Of a stretch of 64,000 nucleotides of DNA, positions 9,791 to 18,552 are shown piece by piece. The notes under the pieces are model-generated. The model ran no database searches and was not told the DNA's origin. It saw only the letters and a list, made by a program, of their open reading frames with translations. Each line of letters opens with the position of its first letter. Position 1 is the first letter of the stretch. The stretch is taken from positions 1-64,000 of the forward strand of contig CAZYBO010000008.1 of NCBI GenBank assembly GCA_964645205.1, written 5' to 3'. The position numbers were made by a program, and so were the translations under genes. The DNA is from CAZYBO01 sp964645205 (lineage in GTDB: Bacteria > Pseudomonadota > Alphaproteobacteria > Rickettsiales > SXRF01).

Positions 9791-10822
9791 ATGGATAATT
9801 CTACCCCCATATCCCGGCGCGAGCTGGGTGCGCCGTTTCAGGCCTTTGTCGAAGCAATGCGGAATGCGCTGAAGCAACCTGCCGTATCGACAGATAATGC
9901 CACCACCACCCCTGTCACCCGCCGCGATTTTATTAAAACCACCGCCACCGCTGCAATGGCTGCCAATGTCATAGCGCCTGCCCTGCCCGCCGCCGCTACA
10001 CAGACCTCCACCAAGAGTTTTGCTGCCAACGACTGGCTGCGTTTCGTTTTTCGCCTGACCGTGATCAACGATACCAAATCAAGACTGGATTCCGGCGAGC
10101 CTGCTTATCTCGACGTTGAAGAGTTGTTGCAGGAAGTAGCACGTACAGGCGGCGCAAAGCGCATACTGGAAATGCTGCAAAATCCTGAATCGGTGCGGTT
10201 TTGCGATAAAGATGGACAAGCCCTCTATGAAGTCGCAGGCAAAAAAGCCGGTAAGTCTGTTGCCGAATGCACGCAGATGCTGAATGAGCGAATCGACACG
10301 CTCGGCGAGGCGCTGCGTGCTGAAATGGTGCATTATCGCCTTCTGGATGAGCATCCCCCTGCGAAAAAACCTGCTAACGATGCAGGGAAAATAACCAAGA
10401 GCGAAACCGATCCCGTATCTCCATCTGCCTCCCCAGCAAAACCTTCCGATCTTTCCATCGCGCTCAACCTCGCCGACATCGGGCTCCTGTGGGAACCGGG
10501 GCGCAAGCGCCTGACGCTTTCGCGCCCGCCGCTGGATTCGCTGTTTACCGATTACACGCTCATCATGGATGATAAGACCGGCGCCCTCGAATCACGCGCA
10601 GGTATGAAGCGGGTGGATAAGCATATCGCGCGCGAAGCATTGATGACGCAAATCGCAGAGCTAATCGAATCGGCACACGGCAACGAGTTGCGCAACCACC
10701 CGCTTAGGCTTATCGAGAATATCGGCATCGTGATCGATCGCCCTCCCCTTGCGCTACTGGACGAGCTTTCGCTCAAGGCGGACGTTCCCTACCAGAGTAC
10801 AAGCAGTTCGAGGGGAATATAG
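9791..10822 (+). CDS. uncharacterised protein with embedded twin-arginine motif
   Basis: 343 residues, not recognised. The N-terminus (MDNSTPISRREL) and C-terminal domain (about 223-343: LADIGLLWEPGRKRLTL, PPLDSLFTDY, RPPLALLDELSLKAD) repeat those of the 9248 protein. Between them lies an insertion that opens with TRRDFIK at about 43-49, followed by an Ala-rich hydrophobic stretch ending ALPAAA. That is the pattern of a Tat export signal, but about 40 residues from the first Met. An internal ATG about 22 residues in would bring it closer to a start. It abuts both neighbours with no spacer. It may be exported folded through the Tat system, or the motif may be chance. Confidence 0.72.
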   Translation: MDNSTPISRRELGAPFQAFVEAMRNALKQPAVSTDNATTTPVTRRDFIKTTATAAMAANVIAPALPAAATQTSTKSFAANDWLRFVFRLTVINDTKSRLDSGEPAYLDVEELLQEVARTGGAKRILEMLQNPESVRFCDKDGQALYEVAGKKAGKSVAECTQMLNERIDTLGEALRAEMVHYRLLDEHPPAKKPANDAGKITKSETDPVSPSASPAKPSDLSIALNLADIGLLWEPGRKRLTLSRPPLDSLFTDYTLIMDDKTGALESRAGMKRVDKHIAREALMTQIAELIESAHGNELRNHPLRLIENIGIVIDRPPLALLDELSLKADVPYQSTSSSRGI

Positions 10823-11713
10823 GTGACGCTCTCAAAACAAAAATCGTTTAAAAAGTTGCTGCACGATCTGCGCATCGGCAAACTTGTCGAGGTTACGCTC
10901 AGCGGAGGCGATCTCACTGACAAGCTGAAGAAAATCGCCAAAGTCGCCACCACGCTGGAGTCGCTTACGATAAACGACGCTTATCTTACCGCTGACGATA
11001 CGCACCAGCTTGCCACGATCCTGAAAAAATCACCGAATCTGCGCACGCTTTCGCTCCGGCATGTGTATCTGTTCATGAGCGAAAACAAGGGACTGGCGGA
11101 TGCCATCGCCGGACATACGTCGCTTGAAAAACTCCATCTGGATTTTTTGGTTGCCGACAACGACGTATTCGTAAAGCTAATGGAAGCCATAAAACAGAAC
11201 CAATCCATCACGGAGCTGAGCCTTATCCATAGCTTCCAGGCGCCGCATATCATCGACGGGCTTCCTGCATCCAACAACCGATCCACCATCTTTGCCGAAG
11301 CGGTGAAGGATAAGCCGCTGGTGAGGATTTACATTGATGAGCTGCCTCCTGAAGTCATGGGTAAGCTGCATGCATCCCAAAAAGATAACGTAAATCTGAT
11401 CGGCCTCAGCGCAATCTCGCATGATGTGCTGAATGCGCATGTCGGCCTTAACCTTACCACCGCACAGGATTTGCTGGATAAGATGATCGAAAAAGTCAGG
11501 CTTGGGGCTGAGGAATTTACCGAAGCGAAAAATCGCGAACTCTCTATCGTCGCGCTGGCGCGGGAACAGCACGGGCTTACGCTTGAAGAAACCGCGCACA
11601 TGATAAGCAACGCCGCCAACCCGGAAACAACCCATGAAGGGACATGGGCGAACCGCACCGGAAAGATGACTATTGCTAAAAAAAGAAGTTGGTCGTTCTC
11701 TAAAGGCGAGTGA
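10823..11713 (+). CDS. leucine-rich-repeat-like protein, function unknown
   Basis: 296 residues from a GTG directly after the previous stop. Residues about 45-150 show repeats of about 28-30 residues with the pattern LxxLxLxxxxL (LESLTINDAYL, LRTLSLRHVYL, LEKLHLDFLVAD, ITELSLIHSF). This resembles the ribonuclease-inhibitor class of leucine-rich repeats, a protein-interaction scaffold. The C-terminal third is helical and charged, with no known domain. There is no signal peptide. The zero-spacing arrangement with two paralogs suggests the three products act together. Its end is three bases from a convergent gene. Confidence 0.7.
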   Translation: MTLSKQKSFKKLLHDLRIGKLVEVTLSGGDLTDKLKKIAKVATTLESLTINDAYLTADDTHQLATILKKSPNLRTLSLRHVYLFMSENKGLADAIAGHTSLEKLHLDFLVADNDVFVKLMEAIKQNQSITELSLIHSFQAPHIIDGLPASNNRSTIFAEAVKDKPLVRIYIDELPPEVMGKLHASQKDNVNLIGLSAISHDVLNAHVGLNLTTAQDLLDKMIEKVRLGAEEFTEAKNRELSIVALAREQHGLTLEETAHMISNAANPETTHEGTWANRTGKMTIAKKRSWSFSKGE

Positions 11714-11716
11714 CGC

Positions 11717-11980
11717 TTACGCCACCGCGTCCTGCTCGTAAGCGGCTTTAAGCATCGCCATCGTGTACGGATCGGGTTCGTAACCGAAACCGCTGGCGAC
11801 CAGATTCCCGAACTGGCTGCAATCCACCATCCCGCGCGCCGACATCGCCTTGCGGAACGATTCTTCCTTGCCCGGCTCTACGCGCAGGACATAATACGCT
11901 TCCTGCCCGGAATCGTTATAGGCGCTTACGCTGTACACCATCCCGAACAGATGGGTGACCCTGCCGGTAAATCTTTCCAT
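11717..11980 (-). CDS. small uncharacterised protein
   Basis: 87 residues from the ATG at 11980, chosen because GAGGG lies five bases upstream; an ATG at 11995 would add five residues. It is mixed alpha/beta by eye (RVTHLFGMVYSVSAY, EAYYVLRVEPG), with no membrane segment and no recognised domain. It lies convergent to the leucine-rich-repeat gene and downstream of the trypsin-like protease on the same strand, with a 76-base gap. Confidence 0.55.
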   Translation of the reverse strand: MERFTGRVTHLFGMVYSVSAYNDSGQEAYYVLRVEPGKEESFRKAMSARGMVDCSQFGNLVASGFGYEPDPYTMAMLKAAYEQDAVA

Positions 11981-12056
11981 GACGCCCTCTGCCATTTATG
12001 CCGGCAGTATGTCACATTCGGGGACAAAACACAACCCGCTCTGTAAAATCAACCCG

Positions 12057-12791
12057 TTAGCGCAGTTCCGTGCGGTACTGGCAGCGCACATTCACGACGA
12101 AACGGTGGGCGTTGTCGGTGATGCGGTCGGAGGCCAGGTAAATGCTGGTATCCGACGTGTGGTAATAAATGCGCTGTAAATCCAGAAAATCCTTTACCGC
12201 CTTGAGGCTTACGGCCATGCCGGAATGACGCGTCGTGCCCTCGTGCGGCGCGTCTTTTAGGTAGGTGTAAATGATCGCCTTGGCCGCGACCACGCCAACC
12301 ACATTGCCCGTCGTATCCAGCAGCGGCCCCCCGGAATTGCCTTCCTCCACCACGTCGTCGAGCTGCATCCATTTCTCTTCGCCCTTAGGCCCGGAGGTGG
12401 CGACGATCTTGGCTTCGCGCGTAACGGTAACGCCGGTTTTCATCGCCTCGCCGGGATAGCCTACGACCAGCACGCGGTCACCTTCTGCAAGCGGCGCTTT
12501 CACTGTGCTGAACTTTGCATAATCCACACCAAATGCGTCGACCTTAAGCAACGCGAGATCGTGAGCGGCGTCACGCGCGACGATAGTGGCTTCACGTTCG
12601 CTGACCGCGCCGATCACCGAGAGTTTTTCGCAGAATTTCACGACATGCAGGTTGGTCAGCAAATACCCGTCCGGCGTAACGAAAAAACCGGTTCCGCTGC
12701 TTACATACATTTTAAGCGTAGCAGCATGCGCGGGCACAAACGAAGCGGCGCACACAACCATTGCCAGAAAAATACGCGCCGCGCCGACCAT
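12057..12791 (-). CDS. exported trypsin-like serine protease (DegP family fold)
   Basis: 244 residues. A signal peptide (about 1-23, ending AHA) precedes a chymotrypsin-fold domain with the triad H49 (TNLHVV), D78 (AHDLALLK) and S153 (GNSGGPLL). No PDZ domain follows, so it is shorter than DegP/HtrA and resembles single-domain periplasmic Do-like peptidases. Its start codon overlaps the motB stop (TAATG), so it is translationally coupled to motB. A role in processing or quality control of envelope proteins is likely; the substrate is unknown. Confidence 0.85.
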   Translation of the reverse strand: MVGAARIFLAMVVCAASFVPAHAATLKMYVSSGTGFFVTPDGYLLTNLHVVKFCEKLSVIGAVSEREATIVARDAAHDLALLKVDAFGVDYAKFSTVKAPLAEGDRVLVVGYPGEAMKTGVTVTREAKIVATSGPKGEEKWMQLDDVVEEGNSGGPLLDTTGNVVGVVAAKAIIYTYLKDAPHEGTTRHSGMAVSLKAVKDFLDLQRIYYHTSDTSIYLASDRITDNAHRFVVNVRCQYRTELR

Positions 12792-13837
12792 TACTGCTGC
12801 TCTTCCTCTTCTTCCTGTGGCGGCGGTTCTCCACCTGCCTCGGGCGCGGCTTCCTGCGGCGGCGCTTCTTCAGGCATCTCCACAGGCTTGCCCGATTCGG
12901 AATCGGGAACCGACAGCAGCGTGCGCGTGGTGGGAACAGTTTTGGGATCGCGGAAATACGAACCGCGCATGATGATAATCGTAATACGGCGGTTGCGCGG
13001 GCTGGTGGGTTCCTGCGGCACGAGCAACTCGCGGTCGGACATCCCTTCCACTTTCGCCACGCGATCCGGCTCAAGCTGCGTAGCGCTTAAGAAACGGCGC
13101 GCGGAGTTGGCGCGATCGGCGGAGAGTTCCCAGTTCGTATAGTTGGCGTTCAGCGTGCTGCCTGCCACGTCGGTATGACCGCTGATGGTGATGTTGTTGG
13201 GCGTCTTGATGATGATGCTCACCATCGAGTCGAGCACCTTCTTTCCCATGTCGGTGAGCACCGCGCCGCCGGGCATGAACATCGGTTTTTTCTGGTCGTC
13301 GATCATGTTGATCTTGAGACCTTCGGGCGTGTCCTGCACCACGACGTTGTTCTGGTATTCCTTCAGTTCCGGATCTTCTTGCAGCGATTGCTTGATTTGT
13401 TCTTCGGATTCTTTGAACTGCTCGGCATCTTCCGCCGACGCTTTCGGCGCGGTTTCTTCGGTAGTGGCCGGTTCATTTTCGTCTATCTTGGTGTTCGGCG
13501 CATCCGGCGTTTTCGGCGTTGGCCCCTGCTGCACCTGACCGATGACCAGCCCCGGCGCGGAAAGATCGGTGCGCGCACGGCCTTCGGTGTTAGGGCTGAG
13601 ACCGCCTTTAAAACCGATACCCATGGAGTCCTTGATACCGATTGTCGGCGTGAAATATTCGGCAAGACCCATCTTCTGTTCTGGCGTGGTCGTGCTCAAC
13701 AGCCATAGCAACAGAAAGAATGCCATCATCGCGGTTACGAAATCCGCATACGCGACTTTCCATGCGCCGCCATGATGTCCATGGCCGCCCTTCTTGATCC
13801 GCTTGATGATAATCGGTTGGATGCCGGGTTCACTCAT
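12791..13837 (-). CDS. motB: MotB-family stator protein with OmpA-like peptidoglycan-binding domain
   Basis: 348 residues. The basic N-terminus and GGAWKVAYADFVTAMMAFF give one membrane helix carrying the proton-binding Asp32 of MotB. An acidic linker rich in E, Q and P (about 100-165) follows. Then comes an OmpA/MotB domain with ISGHTDVAG and a NWELSADRA stretch, which anchors the stator to peptidoglycan. A Pro/Glu/Gln-rich tail ends the protein. No motA lies in the window, so its partner is elsewhere or the protein serves another envelope complex. The gene overlaps the downstream protease by one base. Confidence 0.9.
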   Translation of the reverse strand: MSEPGIQPIIIKRIKKGGHGHHGGAWKVAYADFVTAMMAFFLLLWLLSTTTPEQKMGLAEYFTPTIGIKDSMGIGFKGGLSPNTEGRARTDLSAPGLVIGQVQQGPTPKTPDAPNTKIDENEPATTEETAPKASAEDAEQFKESEEQIKQSLQEDPELKEYQNNVVVQDTPEGLKINMIDDQKKPMFMPGGAVLTDMGKKVLDSMVSIIIKTPNNITISGHTDVAGSTLNANYTNWELSADRANSARRFLSATQLEPDRVAKVEGMSDRELLVPQEPTSPRNRRITIIIMRGSYFRDPKTVPTTRTLLSVPDSESGKPVEMPEEAPPQEAAPEAGGEPPPQEEEEEQQ

Positions 13838-13887
13838 ACGTTAACAGTATGAAGAATATTGCTTAAAAAGTAGTTAGAAAGCCCACA

Positions 13888-14502
13888 CTACTTTGCGCGC
13901 TGATACACCCATACATGCGCCGGGGGAACGTTGGCCAGCACCATTTTCACGCGTTTTCCGCGCAGCTTGTGCTTCTTTAGGATTTCTTTACTAATAGGCG
14001 ATTTCGGGCCATAGGTAAATTGCACGATGCGCCCGTCCCTGCCGATGACCTCAGCCATGCGCTGTTCGATGCCCCTGCGCACCGATTTGGGCATGGATAG
14101 CAGCGGCAGGCTGGAGACCACAGCGTTCACGCGCTCCACCGATAATGATTTCAGCACTTCGTCCAGATGCAACGCATCCGCGCACAGCACATTGAGATGG
14201 TGGAAATGCGAGACAAGCGCCATATGCATTTTCTGGTCGCGCTCGATAACCAGCAGGCGATCGGGCGCAAGCCCCGTTTCCAACAGCGCATGCGTCACCA
14301 CGCCTGTGCCCGCTCCAAGCTCGATTACCGCACCGGGTTTGCCCGCATCCACCTGCACGGCCATGGCGCGCGCCAGCCAGCGCGAGCTGGGCATCACCGC
14401 ACCGACTTTGAACGGCGAGCGCATCCACGCGCCGATAAAGCTGCGGCTACGCACGCGGTGTTTCGGCGGACGCGTATAGTAAGCTCTAATGGCTTGCAGC
14501 AT
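13888..14502 (-). CDS. PmtA-like phospholipid/rRNA-type SAM-dependent methyltransferase
   Basis: 204 residues. SAM motif I is VIELGAGTGVVTHALL (about 59-74), with an acidic residue ending the next strand (LLVIERD). A motif-IV-like stretch reads AVVSSLPLLSMP. The N-terminal FIGAWMRSPFKVGAVMPSSRWLARAMA is characteristic of bacterial phosphatidylethanolamine N-methyltransferases of the PmtA type and their relatives. It may methylate phosphatidylethanolamine, but KsgA-related enzymes share these motifs. Its start overlaps the end of the creatininase-family gene by 17 bases. Confidence 0.75.
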   Translation of the reverse strand: MLQAIRAYYTRPPKHRVRSRSFIGAWMRSPFKVGAVMPSSRWLARAMAVQVDAGKPGAVIELGAGTGVVTHALLETGLAPDRLLVIERDQKMHMALVSHFHHLNVLCADALHLDEVLKSLSVERVNAVVSSLPLLSMPKSVRRGIEQRMAEVIGRDGRIVQFTYGPKSPISKEILKKHKLRGKRVKMVLANVPPAHVWVYQRAK

Positions 14503-15289
14503 TGGTGATCTGCTCTACGGCGGATTGTATTTTAAGGTTCAGCAACTGGCGGCCGTAATTGGCGGACGACAATACCGAGCTTCCCATCGCGCCGGAGTTT
14601 TTATAGGTGCGTTCGTTATAGTCGCCGCGCCTATCCTCGCGCACGCCATGCTTTTCGATAGCAAGCATCTCCGACGTGTCGTTGAAGCCTGCATGTGCCT
14701 GCGGGTTCGGCGCTTTGATGCCCATTTGCTGCACCCATTTATCCTGACCGTTATCGCGGTAATATTTGCTCACATGCAATACGCGCACGCCGCTGCTCTG
14801 CCATTCATCCGTCAGTTTCTGCGCGACCTTACGCTGGACTTCCTGGCTGCCGCCATGGTCGCCGATGAAGCAGATGAGGCGGAAGCCGTGCTCTTTCAGG
14901 CTTGCGGCGGTATCTTCCAGCAGCATGGCGAAGGTTTCATCGCGCACGGAAAGCGTGCCGGGAAACTGCATGTGGCCTTCCGGCGGGTTGATGCGTCCTT
15001 CGGGCACATAGGCGATCGGCGGCACGGCCAGCGCGTTGCCCAGCTTGCGCGCAATCTCGCCCGACGTGTAGCGCACGATGGAATTATGCTTGCCCGTCAC
15101 CAGATGCGGCCCGTTCTGCTCGGTGCCGCCCGTGGGCACGATGGCGACCGAAACGCCGCTTTGCATACGGTCGCGGATTTCCATCCATGTCATTTCATCC
15201 GTAAATACCGATGTGGGCGCGGCCGATGCGGGCGATGAAAGCGACAACGCGATAAGAAAGCCGCACCATAGATGATTTCGTGTTCTCAT
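14486..15289 (-). CDS. secreted creatininase-family amidohydrolase
   Basis: 267 residues with a Sec signal peptide (about 1-23, ending ASA). Family landmarks in order: PTGGTEQNGPHL (metal Glu and His), INPPEGHMQFPGTLSV, FIGDHGGSQ and AHAGFNDTSEM, where most relatives have HAG followed by E-T-S. Creatininases are metal-dependent cyclic amidohydrolases acting on creatinine or, in relatives, on formamides in cofactor pathways. The substrate here is unknown, and the signal peptide implies a periplasmic site. It is the first gene of the minus-strand run and diverges from nth. Confidence 0.85.
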   Translation of the reverse strand: MRTRNHLWCGFLIALSLSSPASAAPTSVFTDEMTWMEIRDRMQSGVSVAIVPTGGTEQNGPHLVTGKHNSIVRYTSGEIARKLGNALAVPPIAYVPEGRINPPEGHMQFPGTLSVRDETFAMLLEDTAASLKEHGFRLICFIGDHGGSQEVQRKVAQKLTDEWQSSGVRVLHVSKYYRDNGQDKWVQQMGIKAPNPQAHAGFNDTSEMLAIEKHGVREDRRGDYNERTYKNSGAMGSSVLSSANYGRQLLNLKIQSAVEQITNAASH

Positions 15290-15340
15290 TATCGTCCCCC
15301 CGCCATATAGTCAGCTTTGAATAAACACCCATCTTATACC

Positions 15341-15973
15341 ATGCACAATACGAAAGTTAACCGGATATTTGCTAAGCTGGCGGCGCAGAATCCCACCCCC
15401 GTCACTGAGCTGTACTTCACCAACGAATTCACCCTGCTGGTGGCAATCGTGCTCTCGGCGCAGGCGACTGACGCCGGGGTGAACAAGGCTACGCCCGCCT
15501 TGTTCAAGGCCGCCGACACGCCGGAGAAAATGGTGGCGCTGGGCGAAGCCAAGCTCAAAAATTACATTAAGACCATAGGGTTGTTCAACTCCAAGGCAAA
15601 GCACATCATCGGCCTGAGCGAACGGCTGGTCGCAGCGTTCGCAGGGCGCGTGCCGCACACGCGCGAAGCGTTGCAGAGCCTGCCCGGAGTAGGGCGAAAA
15701 ACCGCAAATGTCTGGCTGAACTGTGCACGCGGCGAAGCCACCATCGCCGTGGATACGCATGTATTCCGCGTCGCAAACCGGCTTGGCCTGTGCAAAACCA
15801 AGACGCCCGACGCCACCGAAGCAGCGCTGGAAAAAACCATCCCAGCCCAGTGGAAACTGCACGCGCACCACTGGTTGATCCTGCACGGGCGCTATGTGTG
15901 CAAAGCGCGCAAACCTGAATGCGGGCGCTGCATCGTAGCGGAAGAATGCGCGTTCAAGGGTAAGGTATTTTAA
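15341..15973 (+). CDS. nth: endonuclease III
   Basis: 210 residues from the ATG at 15341. A TTG at 15317 in frame is less likely, because only the ATG start reproduces the E. coli numbering of the catalytic residues. The enzyme is a DNA glycosylase/AP lyase removing oxidised pyrimidines in base-excision repair. The helix-hairpin-helix reads LPGVGRKT with catalytic K120, and D138 lies in VDTHVFRVANRLG. A C-terminal 4Fe-4S loop has C187, C194, C197 and C203 (C-x6-C-x2-C-x5-C). No clear ribosome-binding site is seen. The end overlaps nadE by four bases, tail to tail. Confidence 0.95.
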   Translation: MHNTKVNRIFAKLAAQNPTPVTELYFTNEFTLLVAIVLSAQATDAGVNKATPALFKAADTPEKMVALGEAKLKNYIKTIGLFNSKAKHIIGLSERLVAAFAGRVPHTREALQSLPGVGRKTANVWLNCARGEATIAVDTHVFRVANRLGLCKTKTPDATEAALEKTIPAQWKLHAHHWLILHGRYVCKARKPECGRCIVAEECAFKGKVF

Positions 15974-17601
15974 GCCGAAAGATTTTTGTTCGTCAGCGGA
16001 TAACGGCGGTCACGGCCAAACATCATGGATGACAGCTTGACGCCGGGACATGACTGGCGGCGCTTATATTCTGAGGCGCGCACCATGCGCAGTATTTTCT
16101 CCACCACGGCGGGTGCGAATCCTTCGGCGATGATTTCCTCCGCCGATTTGCGGCCTTCGATATGGTGCTTCAGGATGCCGTCGAGCACGTCGTACGGCGG
16201 GAGTTGATCCTGATCGGTCTGCCCCGGCGCAAGCTCCGCGCTTGGCGCTTTAGTGATGCTGCGGCGGGGAATGACGGGACGGCTTTGCGAATTTTTCCAT
16301 TCCGACATCTCGTAAACCTGCGTTTTATAGAGATCCTTAAGCACGTTGAACGCGCCGCAGGAATCGCCGTAAAGCGTGGTGTAGCCCACCGCGATTTCGG
16401 ATTTGTTGCCGGTTGAAAGCAGCAGCCAGCCATAATGGTTGGACAAGGCCATCAGCGTCATGCCGCGCAGCCGCGCCTGTATGTTGCCGCCCACAGCGAG
16501 GTTATCCTGCCAGCCGCTCCGCTCGCCGAGCACGGGATTCAACAACCCCTCGAATGCGTGCATCCCTTCGTTGATGGGAATGATAATTGTTTCGATGCCG
16601 AGATTTTCCGCAAGCGCTTGCGCGTCTTCCATGCTGTCGCGCGACGTGAACGGCGACGGCAGCAACACGCCTTTAACATGTTCCGCGCCCAGCGCATCCA
16701 CCGCAATCGCCGCCGAAAGCGCCGAATCGATGCCGCCGGAAAGCCCCAGCACCACATTGGAAAAACCGTTCTTGCGCACGTAATCGCGCAGTCCCAGCAC
16801 CATCGCTTTCCAAAGCGTTTCTTCGGTGGAGTATAAGGGCGCATGCGCGGGAAGCATGGGACGGTAATGGTCATTGAGCGCGATCAGCGAAAGATTTTCG
16901 GCAAACTCCGGCAATTGCGCTTCCACCTCGCCCGTGGGCGATACGATGAACGAACCGCCGTCGAATACGATGTCGTCCTGCCCACCGACCATGTTGGCAT
17001 AGATGATCGGCAACTCGGATTCCTTGGCGGCGTGCGCCACCCATTTTTTGCGCTCCACGCGCTTGTTGATTTCAAACGGCGACGCGTTGATGGCGATCAA
17101 CAGTTCCGCGCCGTCTTTTCCAAGGTTCACGGCCAGCGACGGCGACCACACATCCTCACACACCAGCAACCCGACCCTGACCCCCTGAAGCTCGACTACC
17201 GCCTGCGACGTGCCGGGTGAAAACAGGCGCTTCTCATCGAAAATACCATAATTCGGCAACATGGTTTTGGGTTGCACATGCACGATCTTGCGTCCCTGCA
17301 TCGCAACCGCCGCATTGTATATCGCGCCGTTTTCCTCCCATACGCTGCCGGTGACCAGCGCGGCGTTTTTCGCCATGCGCGCGAGCGATTGCAGCGTGTC
17401 CATCGCTTGCTTGCGGAAGGCGGGAATGAGGATAAGGTCTTCGGGCGGATACCCTGTCAGCGCCAGCTCGGGAAACACGACGATGTTCGCACCCTTGGCA
17501 ACCGCGTCCTGATAAATATCCGCCATGCGCGCGGCGTTGCCCGTGATGTCGCCGACGACGGCGTTATACTGGGCGATGGCAAGGGTAAGCTGGACGCGCA
17601 T
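15970..17601 (-). CDS. nadE: glutamine-dependent NAD+ synthetase
   Basis: 543 residues. The N-terminal nitrilase-type glutaminase has the triad E45 (FPELALTG), K112 (QPKTMLPN) and C148 (LLVCEDVW). The C-terminal synthetase has the PP-loop SGGIDS (288-293) and the STGNKSEIAVGYTT stretch. It makes NAD+ from deamido-NAD+, ATP and glutamine, the last step of NAD biosynthesis. It lies three bases after etfA and appears to be the last gene of the operon that begins at 21135. Confidence 0.96.
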   Translation of the reverse strand: MRVQLTLAIAQYNAVVGDITGNAARMADIYQDAVAKGANIVVFPELALTGYPPEDLILIPAFRKQAMDTLQSLARMAKNAALVTGSVWEENGAIYNAAVAMQGRKIVHVQPKTMLPNYGIFDEKRLFSPGTSQAVVELQGVRVGLLVCEDVWSPSLAVNLGKDGAELLIAINASPFEINKRVERKKWVAHAAKESELPIIYANMVGGQDDIVFDGGSFIVSPTGEVEAQLPEFAENLSLIALNDHYRPMLPAHAPLYSTEETLWKAMVLGLRDYVRKNGFSNVVLGLSGGIDSALSAAIAVDALGAEHVKGVLLPSPFTSRDSMEDAQALAENLGIETIIIPINEGMHAFEGLLNPVLGERSGWQDNLAVGGNIQARLRGMTLMALSNHYGWLLLSTGNKSEIAVGYTTLYGDSCGAFNVLKDLYKTQVYEMSEWKNSQSRPVIPRRSITKAPSAELAPGQTDQDQLPPYDVLDGILKHHIEGRKSAEEIIAEGFAPAVVEKILRMVRASEYKRRQSCPGVKLSSMMFGRDRRYPLTNKNLSA

Positions 17602-17604
17602 GAT

Positions 17605-18540
17605 TTACTTCGCCAGCAACGCTTCCAGCTCCGGCAATGCCGTCTGCCAGTCGGCCACCAGGCCGTAATCGGCCAGCTCGAAAATGGGTGCGTTCTCGTC
17701 TTTGTTGATGGCGACGATAACCTTGCTGTCTTTCATGCCCGCCAGATGCTGGATCGCGCCGGAAATACCAATGGCGATGTAGAGATCGGGCGCGATGACT
17801 TTGCCGGTCTGCCCCACCTGATAGTCGTTTGGCACATAGCCCGCATCCACCGCCGCGCGTGACGCGCCGATGCCTGCGCCTAATGTGTCGGCAAGCGATT
17901 CGAGTTTCTTGAAATTTTCCGCCGAGCCGAGCCCGCGCCCGCCGGATACGACAATGCGCGCCGAGGTGAGTTCGGGACGTTCGGATTTGCTTTCCTGCAC
18001 ATCGACAAGCGTCGCTTTATCACTCGCCGCCAATGCGGGAATCGTTTCAACCGTAGCCGCGCCGCCCGTGGCGGCAGCAGGCGCAAACGTCGTTTGGCGC
18101 ACGGTGACAACCTGCACGGATGCGGTGTTTTTCACTGTTTCCAACGCGTTGCCCGCGTAGAACGGGCGCATGAACGTATCGGGCGCGATCACCTGCACGA
18201 TGTCGGACACTTGCGGCATGTCGAGCAGCGCAGCGAAGCGCGGGAAAATATCTTTCGCGGTGGTAGTCGACGTCGCCAACACATGTGAATAGTTTTTCGC
18301 CACCGATTGCAGCAGCGGCGCGATATTCTCCGCCAAAGGCCACGCATAGGCCGCGTTGTCGCATGAAAGAACTTTCGTTACACCCGCTACGACAGCGGCC
18401 TGTTTCGCCACGTCCGTACAACCGCTTCCTGCTACCAGCACATGCACGTCGCTACCTAGCTGCAATGCAGCCGTCACCGCGTGGCGCGTGGCAGCGTGCA
18501 GGGATGTGTTGTTATGCTCGGCAAGGACAAGAATGGGCAT
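17605..18540 (-). CDS. etfA: electron transfer flavoprotein subunit alpha
   Basis: 311 residues. The C-terminal FAD domain shows GRGLGSAENFKKLESLA, GASRAAVDAGY, the GQTGKVIAPDLYIAIGISGAIQH segment and ending DYGLVADW, all typical of EtfA. With EtfB it accepts electrons from acyl-CoA and related dehydrogenases and passes them to ETF-ubiquinone oxidoreductase. It is separated from etfB by an unrelated gene (18553-19401), whereas etfB and etfA are normally adjacent. Confidence 0.96.
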   Translation of the reverse strand: MPILVLAEHNNTSLHAATRHAVTAALQLGSDVHVLVAGSGCTDVAKQAAVVAGVTKVLSCDNAAYAWPLAENIAPLLQSVAKNYSHVLATSTTTAKDIFPRFAALLDMPQVSDIVQVIAPDTFMRPFYAGNALETVKNTASVQVVTVRQTTFAPAAATGGAATVETIPALAASDKATLVDVQESKSERPELTSARIVVSGGRGLGSAENFKKLESLADTLGAGIGASRAAVDAGYVPNDYQVGQTGKVIAPDLYIAIGISGAIQHLAGMKDSKVIVAINKDENAPIFELADYGLVADWQTALPELEALLAK

Positions 18541-18552
18541 GACGTTTCTCCG

